From: Pseudochelatococcus sp050946405 | GTDB taxonomy: Bacteria > Pseudomonadota > Alphaproteobacteria > Rhizobiales > Beijerinckiaceae | Assembly (NCBI RefSeq): GCF_050946405.1 | Contig: NZ_JBMNUS010000003.1 | Location: 124,001 to 188,000 of the forward strand | Direction of reading: 5' to 3' | DNA length: 64,000 nucleotides | Part shown: positions 59,035 through 64,000 of the stretch, piece after piece | How positions within the stretch are numbered: the stretch's first letter is position 1 | Layout: each line of letters opens with the position of its first letter | Notes under the pieces: model-generated | What the model was told of the DNA's origin: nothing | Seen by the model: only the letters and a program-made list of their open reading frames with translations | Databases searched by the model: none | Translations under genes and position numbers: made by a program

Positions 59035-60161
59035 CGCGCCCCATCCCTCCCGCGCCGGCGGATATCGCGCCGCGCACCTCTTCCGTGGAAAGCCGACAGA
59101 TGGAAAGCCGACAGATGGGTCATCCGGGTCATCGCCTCGCCTCCGCGCGCTTCACGCCGCTTGAAATCCTGTTCTGGCTGGCGCCGGTCGCCGCCTACTT
59201 CCTCTTTCCGGGCCATTACGCGCTCGGCGCGCTGATCATGACCTACGCGCTCGCGGTGCTGGGGCTCGATCTGGTGCTCGGTTACGCGGGTATCGTCTCG
59301 CTCGGGCACGCGGCCTTTTTCGGCATCGGCGCCTATACGGCGGGGCTGCTTGCCGTTCACGGCTGGCGGGAGCCGCTGTCCGGCCTGCTGATCGGCGGCG
59401 CCGCGGCCATGCTCGCGGGCGCGGCGGCGAGTTTTCTCGTGGTCAGGGGCAAGGATCTCACGCGCCTCATGGTCACGCTCGGTATCGGGCTCGTCGTCTA
59501 CGAACTCGCCAACAAGATGAGCCATGTCACGGGAGGCACCGACGGGTTGTCGGGCATCGAGATCGCCCCGCTGTTCGGCGTGTTCGCGTTCGATTTCTAC
59601 GGCATGACGGCATGGTGGTACGCCTATGCGGTTCTGCTCGTCGTCTTCGTCGCGCTGAAATTCATCGTCAACTCACCGCTCGGGCTGTCCCTGCGCGCCA
59701 TCCGCGAGGGCGTCGGCCGCATGCCGGCGCTCGGCGTGGCGGTAGACGGGCGCCTGCGGGTCGCCTTCACCCTGTCGGCGGCGGTGACGGGCCTTGCCGG
59801 CGCGCTGATGGCGCAGACGACCCAGTTCGTTGGCGTCGACGCGCTGTCGGTGCCGCGCGCGGCGGAGTTTCTCGTCATGCTGGTGCTCGGCGGCACGGGC
59901 CGGCTCTACGGCGCGATCGTCGGCGCGGCGGTGTTCCTGATCGCCCACGACCTGTTGTCGGACGTGAACGCCGTCTACTGGGAGTTCTGGATGGGTATCC
60001 TGCTGATGGCGGTGGTGATGCTTGCGCGCGGCGGCATCACCGGTGGCTTTGCGGCTCTCGCCGGCCGTCTGTCGGGCGGGCGCTTCGCGAGAGAAGGCGG
60101 GGCGGCGAGAGAAGGCGGGGCGGCGAAGGAAGGCGTTGCGGCGAGGAGGGCGGCACCATGA
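59031..60161 (+). CDS. ABC transporter permease, LivM type, with repeat-expanded termini
   Basis: A 376-residue permease. Core features are LGLDLVLGYAGIVSLGHAAFFGIGAY, the coupling loop LRAIREGVGRMPALGVAVDGRLRVAF and LGGTGRLYGAIVGAAVF. The hydrophilic N-terminus (~45 residues) contains the repeat ESRQM-ESRQM, and the C-terminus the repeat REGGAA-REGGAA-KEG; both come from tandem DNA repeats. The start overlaps the LivH-type stop and its own stop overlaps the ATPase start. Confidence 0.88.
   Translation: MTRPIPPAPADIAPRTSSVESRQMESRQMGHPGHRLASARFTPLEILFWLAPVAAYFLFPGHYALGALIMTYALAVLGLDLVLGYAGIVSLGHAAFFGIGAYTAGLLAVHGWREPLSGLLIGGAAAMLAGAAASFLVVRGKDLTRLMVTLGIGLVVYELANKMSHVTGGTDGLSGIEIAPLFGVFAFDFYGMTAWWYAYAVLLVVFVALKFIVNSPLGLSLRAIREGVGRMPALGVAVDGRLRVAFTLSAAVTGLAGALMAQTTQFVGVDALSVPRAAEFLVMLVLGGTGRLYGAIVGAAVFLIAHDLLSDVNAVYWEFWMGILLMAVVMLARGGITGGFAALAGRLSGGRFAREGGAAREGGAAKEGVAARRAAP
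59087..59116 (+). repeat. 15-bp tandem duplication in the LivM-type gene (N-terminus)
   Basis: GGAAAGCCGACAGAT occurs twice without mismatch and stays in frame, adding five residues (ESRQM) to the cytoplasmic N-terminus. Confidence 0.9.
60087..60135 (+). repeat. 18-bp tandem repeat in the LivM-type gene (C-terminus)
   Basis: GCGAGAGAAGGCGGGGCG occurs twice (60087-60104, 60105-60122), followed by a partial, degenerate third unit. In frame; encodes a basic Gly/Glu/Arg/Ala tail. Confidence 0.85.
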
Positions 60162-60940
60162 CCGGCGCTTCCGTCACGCCCGCTTCCGCCACGCCTGCCC
60201 TGGCAACACGCGGTCTGTCGCGCACCTGGGGAGCCTTCAAGGCGAACAGCGATATCGACATGGAACTGCCCGAAGGCGCGCGCCATGCGTTGATCGGCCC
60301 CAACGGCGCGGGCAAGACGACGTTCATCAACCTGCTGACCGGTGTCGTTCCGCCCACAAGCGGCGAGGTGTTTCTGGGCGGCGAGGCCATCACGCATCTG
60401 TCGCAGGAGCAGCGGGTGCGCAAGGGGCTGGCGCGCACCTTCCAGATCAACAACCTGTTTCCCGGCCTCACCGTGCTGGAGAGCGTCGTGCTCGCCATCC
60501 TGGAGCGCAAGCAACTGACCCGGCACTGGTTCCGGCCTGTCGCGCGCTATCGCGAGGAGATCGAGGAAGCCCGTTCGCTCGCCGCCGACCTGCATCTCGA
60601 CGACCGGCTCGACGAGGAGGTGCGCACGCTGCCCTACGGCAAGCAGCGCCTGCTGGAGATCGTGCTGGCGCTCGCCACCCGCCCGAAAATCCTGCTGCTG
60701 GACGAACCGGCGGCCGGCATTCCGGCGGGCGAGAGCACCGAGGTGTTCAACGTCATCGCGAAACTGCCGGCCGATGTGACCATCCTGTTCATCGAGCACG
60801 ACATGGACCTCGTGATGCGCTTCGCCGACCGCATCACCGTGCTCGTCGGCGGGCGCGTGCTGACCGAGGGAACGCCGCAGGCCATCACGTCCGATCCGCG
60901 TGTGCGCGAGGTCTATCTCGGGGAGGCGGATCATGGCTGA
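60158..60940 (+). CDS. ABC transporter ATP-binding protein, LivG type
   Basis: A 260-residue ATPase: Walker A GPNGAGKTTF (about residue 48), Q-loop RTFQINNLFPGLTV, Walker B ILLLDEPAAGIP, switch His in FIEHDMDLV and the LivG-type C-terminal extension PQAITSDPRVREVYLG. The signature region is RTLPYGKQRLLEIVLALA, a variant in which LPYGKQR replaces LSGGQ, common in LivG proteins. It overlaps the LivM-type and LivF-type genes by 4 and 8 bases. Confidence 0.9.
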   Translation: MTGASVTPASATPALATRGLSRTWGAFKANSDIDMELPEGARHALIGPNGAGKTTFINLLTGVVPPTSGEVFLGGEAITHLSQEQRVRKGLARTFQINNLFPGLTVLESVVLAILERKQLTRHWFRPVARYREEIEEARSLAADLHLDDRLDEEVRTLPYGKQRLLEIVLALATRPKILLLDEPAAGIPAGESTEVFNVIAKLPADVTILFIEHDMDLVMRFADRITVLVGGRVLTEGTPQAITSDPRVREVYLGEADHG

Positions 60941-61634
60941 ACTTCTGAAGGTGGAGGGGCTCGTCGCCGGCTATGGCCCCTCGCGGGTGCTGGACGGCAT
61001 CTCGCTCACGCTCGGCGCCGGCGACAGCCTGGCGCTGCTCGGGCGCAACGGCGTCGGCAAGTCCACGCTGCTGATGACGCTGATGGGGCTGACACGCCGC
61101 CATGGCGGCGCCATCCGCTTCCAGGGCAAGGATATTTCCGGCTGGTCGCCGCACCGGCGCGCGCGGACCGGCCTCGGCTGGGTGCCGCAGGAGCGGCTGA
61201 TGTTTCCCTCGCTGTCCGTGGAGGAGCATCTGACGGCGGTTTCCCGCCCCGGCGAATGGGATCTGGCCACCGTTTACCGCTTCTTTCCGCGCCTCAAGGA
61301 GCGGCGCAACAACATGGGCAACCAGTTGTCGGGCGGCGAGCAGCAGATGCTCGCCATCGGCCGCGCGCTGATGGTGAACCCGCGCCTGCTGCTGCTCGAC
61401 GAGCCGATGGAGGGCCTCGCGCCCATCATCGTGCAGGAACTCAAGACCATCATCGGCGAGCTGATGCGCAGCGCCGGCCTCGCCGTGATCGTGGTGGAAC
61501 AGCACGCGCGCCTTGCCCTGCAACTGACGAGCCAGGCCATCGTGCTCGACCGCGGGCGCGTCGTCCACGCCTCCGCCAGCGCCGATCTGCTCGACGATCC
61601 CGACAAGCTGCACCGGCTCGTGGCGGTGTCCTGA
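60933..61634 (+). CDS. ABC transporter ATP-binding protein, LivF type
   Basis: A 233-residue ATPase, second of the Liv pair. Walker A is GRNGVGKSTLLMTLMG, signature NQLSGGEQQMLAIGRAL, Walker B LLLLDEPMEGLAP, switch His VVEQHARLAL. GPSRVLDGISLTLGAG and the short C-terminus are typical of LivF. Start overlaps the LivG-type gene. Completes a five-gene importer in the mhp cluster. Confidence 0.92.
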   Translation: MAELLKVEGLVAGYGPSRVLDGISLTLGAGDSLALLGRNGVGKSTLLMTLMGLTRRHGGAIRFQGKDISGWSPHRRARTGLGWVPQERLMFPSLSVEEHLTAVSRPGEWDLATVYRFFPRLKERRNNMGNQLSGGEQQMLAIGRALMVNPRLLLLDEPMEGLAPIIVQELKTIIGELMRSAGLAVIVVEQHARLALQLTSQAIVLDRGRVVHASASADLLDDPDKLHRLVAVS

Positions 61635-61682
61635 AACCCGCGCTGTCACGGCGCACCCGTCCTTTCGCAGAGGGAAAGCACC

Positions 61683-62624
61683 ATGCGGAAAATCAAATGC
61701 GCGATCATCGGCTCCGGCAACATCGGCACGGATCTGATGATCAAGATCATGCGAACGTCGAAGCATCTCGAAATGGGCGCGATGGTCGGCATCGATCCGG
61801 GCTCCGACGGCCTGGCCCGCGCGGCGCGGCTCGGCGTTCCCGTCACCCATGAAGGCATCGACGGCCTGCTGAAGCTCGACGGCTACGCCGACATCGACAT
61901 CGTGTTCGACGCCACGTCCGCCCGCGCCCATGTCCACAACAACGCCCTGCTGCAACAGGGCGGCAAGAAGGTGATCGACCTCACCCCCGCCGCCATCGGG
62001 CCGTTCGTCATTCCGGCGATCAACGGCGAGGCGGCGCTCGACGAGCCCAACGTCAACATGGTGACGTGCGGCGGGCAGGCCACCATTCCCATGGTGCAGG
62101 CCGTGAAGCGCGCCACGCGGCGCCTCGTCTACGGCGAGATCGTCGCGTCCATCGCCTCCAGATCCGCCGGGCCGGGCACGCGCGCGAACATCGACGAATT
62201 CACGGAGACGACCTCGAAGGCCATCGAGGTGCTGGGCGGCGCGGAACGCGGCAAGGCGATCATCATCCTCAACCCCGCCGAGCCGCCGCTGATCATGCGC
62301 GATACGGTGTTCACGCTCTCGCAGGGCGGGGACCCGGCCGCCATCGCGGATTCCATCGCGCGGAAGGTGGAAGAGGTGCGCGCCTACGTGCCCGGCTACC
62401 GGCTGAAGCAGCAGGTGCAGTTCGAGGTCATCGGCGACAACGCGCCGGTGCGCATTCCGGGCATCGGCCTCGCCTCCGGCCTCAAGACCACCATCCTGCT
62501 CGAAGTGGAAGGGGCGGCGCACTACCTGCCGGCCTATGCCGGCAACCTCGACATCATGACCTCCGCCGCCCTCGTCACCGCCGACCGCTGGGCCGCCCGC
62601 AAACTTGAGAAGGAGGCCGCATGA
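61683..62624 (+). CDS. mhpF: Acetaldehyde dehydrogenase (acylating)
   Basis: Converts acetaldehyde to acetyl-CoA with NAD+ and CoA, channelled from the aldolase encoded next. The 313-residue protein has the Rossmann motif CAIIGSGNIGTDLMIKIMR, the catalytic Cys in MVTCGGQATIPMVQAV (about residue 127) and SRSAGPGTRANIDEFTETTS. GAGGG lies ahead of ATG 61683. Its stop overlaps the aldolase start (ATGA), consistent with 1:1 complex formation. Confidence 0.95.
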   Translation: MRKIKCAIIGSGNIGTDLMIKIMRTSKHLEMGAMVGIDPGSDGLARAARLGVPVTHEGIDGLLKLDGYADIDIVFDATSARAHVHNNALLQQGGKKVIDLTPAAIGPFVIPAINGEAALDEPNVNMVTCGGQATIPMVQAVKRATRRLVYGEIVASIASRSAGPGTRANIDEFTETTSKAIEVLGGAERGKAIIILNPAEPPLIMRDTVFTLSQGGDPAAIADSIARKVEEVRAYVPGYRLKQQVQFEVIGDNAPVRIPGIGLASGLKTTILLEVEGAAHYLPAYAGNLDIMTSAALVTADRWAARKLEKEAA

Positions 62625-63667
62625 TGGCGCGTCCCGACCCGAACAGACTCTATGTCCAGGATGTCACGCTGCGCGACGGCATGCACGCCATCCGCCACCG
62701 CTACACGCTCGATCAGGTGACGGAGATCGCCCGCGCGCTCGACCGCGCCGGCGTCGACGCCATCGAGGTGACGCACGGCGACGGTATCGCCGGCTCCACC
62801 TTCAACTACGGCTTCGGCGCGCATGACGACGCGGAATGGATCGCCGCCGCTGCCGCCGCCTGCGAGCGCGCCGTCATCACGGTGCTGCTCATTCCCGGCA
62901 TCGGCACGGTGCATGACCTGCGCCACGCCGTCGAGGCGGGGGCGCGCTCCGTGCGCGTCGCCACCCATTGCACCGAGGCCGACGTGTCTCGCCAGCACAT
63001 CGAGGAGGGGCGCAAGCTCGGGCTCGACACGGTGGGCTTCCTGATGATGGCGCACATGGCCCCGGTGGAAACGCTGGTGGAACAGGCGAAGCTCATGGAA
63101 AGCTACGGCGCGGAATGCGTCTATGTCACCGACAGCGCCGGCGCGCTCCTGCCCGGCGGCTATGCCGAGCGGGTGAGGGCGGTGCGCGATGCGCTGAAGC
63201 CGGAGACGGAAATCGGCGTGCATACCCACCACAACCTCACGCTCGGCGTCGCCAACGCGGCGGCGGGCATCGAGGCCGGCGCGGTGCGCGTCGACGCCTC
63301 GCTCGCGGGCATGGGCGCGGGCGCGGGCAACGCGCCGCTCGAAGCCCTGATCGCGGTGCTCGACCGCATGGGCATCGAGACCGGCGTCGACCTGTTCGCG
63401 CTGATGGACGCCGCCGACGATCTCGTGCGGCCCTTGCAGGACCGTCCGGTGCGGGTGGACCGGGAAAGCCTCGCGCTCGGCTATGCCGGCGTCTATTCGA
63501 GCTTCCTGCGCCACGCGGAAAACGCCTCCGGCGTCTACGGCGTCGACACGCGCGACATCCTCGTGGAACTCGGCCGCCGCCGCATGGTCGGCGGACAGGA
63601 AGACATGATCCTCGACGTGGCGCTCGATCTGCTGAAGCAGGCCCGCGCCGACGGTTCCGCCGCCTGA
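62621..63667 (+). CDS. mhpE: 4-hydroxy-2-oxovalerate aldolase
   Basis: Cleaves 4-hydroxy-2-oxovalerate to pyruvate and acetaldehyde. The 348-residue class II aldolase has VQDVTLRDGMHAIRHRYT (catalytic Arg/Asp/His near residue 17-25), VEVTHGDG-like IEVTHGDGIAGSTFNYGFG, the metal HxH in GVHTHHNLTLGVANA and ASLAGMGAGAGNAPLEAL. It starts at the overlapping ATG 62621; ATG 62624 is adjacent. Forms the usual complex with MhpF. Confidence 0.95.
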   Translation: MMARPDPNRLYVQDVTLRDGMHAIRHRYTLDQVTEIARALDRAGVDAIEVTHGDGIAGSTFNYGFGAHDDAEWIAAAAAACERAVITVLLIPGIGTVHDLRHAVEAGARSVRVATHCTEADVSRQHIEEGRKLGLDTVGFLMMAHMAPVETLVEQAKLMESYGAECVYVTDSAGALLPGGYAERVRAVRDALKPETEIGVHTHHNLTLGVANAAAGIEAGAVRVDASLAGMGAGAGNAPLEALIAVLDRMGIETGVDLFALMDAADDLVRPLQDRPVRVDRESLALGYAGVYSSFLRHAENASGVYGVDTRDILVELGRRRMVGGQEDMILDVALDLLKQARADGSAA

Positions 63668-63713
63668 AAAGGCGCCGCCTTCAACCCGTTTCGCGATCCG
63701 AAAGGCGATTGAC

Positions 63714-64000
63714 ATGAGCACACGTCCCTACACGAGCATCTGGAACGATCTCAACCAGGTTTCCTTTTCCCAGGGCTTCATCGACGCTGGCGGATACCGG
63801 ACCCGCTACCTGCGCGCGGGCGATTCGTCCAAGCCCGCCCTCGTGCTGCTGCACGGCGTGACGGGGCATGCCGAAGCCTACGTGCGCAACCTCGCCGCCC
63901 ATGGCGAGCATTTCGATGTCTGGGCCATCGATCTGATCGGCCACGGCTACAGCAGCAAGCCCGCGCATCCGCTCGAAATCCCCCACTACATCGACCATGT
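63714..64000 (+). CDS. mhpC: Alpha/beta hydrolase, meta-cleavage product hydrolase (cut by window edge)
   Basis: First ~95 residues of a C-C bond hydrolase that should cleave the ring-fission product to the dienoate used by MhpD plus succinate. Visible are the strand-turn YLRAGDSSKPALVLLHGVTGHAEAYVRN (oxyanion HG) and FDVWAIDLIGHGYSSKP, typical of MhpC/BphD. The catalytic Ser, Asp and His lie beyond the edge. ATG 63714 is the start. Position after mhpE fits the pathway. Confidence 0.75.
   Translation, partial: MSTRPYTSIWNDLNQVSFSQGFIDAGGYRTRYLRAGDSSKPALVLLHGVTGHAEAYVRNLAAHGEHFDVWAIDLIGHGYSSKPAHPLEIPHYIDH

Noticed and set aside
1..64000. tRNA, rRNA, CRISPR, insertion sequence, integrase or phage genes
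   Set aside because: None seen on reading the intergenic regions; repeats present are palindromic elements without spacers or transposase.

Overview
The window is about 64 kb of GC-rich chromosomal DNA (roughly two-thirds G+C) from an alphaproteobacterium, most likely of the order Hyphomicrobiales (Rhizobiales). Grounds are an alphaproteobacterial ParC, a 404-residue NADP isocitrate dehydrogenase, an ExoD-family protein, a PodJ-like polarity protein, a DUF6460 membrane protein and the palindromic intergenic repeats with AGAGCATTTC or AGAGCGG ends that I associate with this order. I cannot name the genus. I see no rRNA, tRNA, CRISPR array, insertion sequence or phage; nearly everything is vertical core genome with one low-GC patch.

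Layout. 1-2.8 kb: end of recO, then parC. 2.8-9.2 kb: a secreted alkaline phosphatase behind a clear Pho box, an operon of a Tat-exported protein plus a MacB/FtsX-type ABC transporter with a His-rich loop, a PP2A-like phosphatase and an SCO copper chaperone. 9.1-16.3 kb: XagB-like glycosyltransferase, solute-binding protein, DUF6460 protein, esterase, NarL-type response regulator and PodJ-like coiled-coil protein. 16.7-26 kb: guaB, an RsmB-like rRNA methyltransferase, a small kinase, two tiny membrane proteins, der with its yfgM-like partner, nudC, a structured RNA leader ahead of a 50-codon membrane peptide, a cluster of palindromic repeats and icd. 26-36.8 kb: L,D-transpeptidase, opgG-opgH, trmJ, murI, rpsD, an O-antigen-ligase-like protein, exoD and a glutamine amidotransferase. 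36.8-44.5 kb: a three-gene MdtABC-like RND efflux operon. 44.8-51.5 kb: ppx-rlmE, then branched-chain amino acid genes (ilvI with an attenuator, the small subunit, a DUF924 gene, ilvC). 51.7-53.1 kb: an unrecognised gene with an internal repeat in AT-richer DNA. 53.1-64 kb: an mhp-type meta-cleavage operon for 3-hydroxyphenylpropionate-like aromatics, with a dedicated Liv-type ABC transporter between its catabolic genes; the window ends inside mhpC.

How genes work together. OpgG/OpgH make periplasmic glucans. The ilv genes share the valine/isoleucine pathway, and the ilvI leader carries a Leu-Ile-Val peptide and a terminator. MhpA hydroxylates the ring; a ring-cleavage dioxygenase (MhpB) should lie beyond the right edge; MhpC, MhpD, MhpE and MhpF then give pyruvate and acetyl-CoA. 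An IclR-type regulator is divergently transcribed, with a 17-bp palindrome in the shared promoter region.

The observations I consider most unusual are: (i) a chain of three micro-ORFs joined by four ATGA stop-start overlaps linking opgG to opgH, partly built from a 14-bp tandem repeat; (ii) a leader RNA with mutually exclusive hairpins, one covering the ribosome-binding site of a 50-residue membrane peptide; (iii) a two-copy ~106-bp palindromic element whose ends supply the stop codons of icd, the ilv small subunit and the DUF924 gene; and (iv) the orphan repeat protein near 52 kb.
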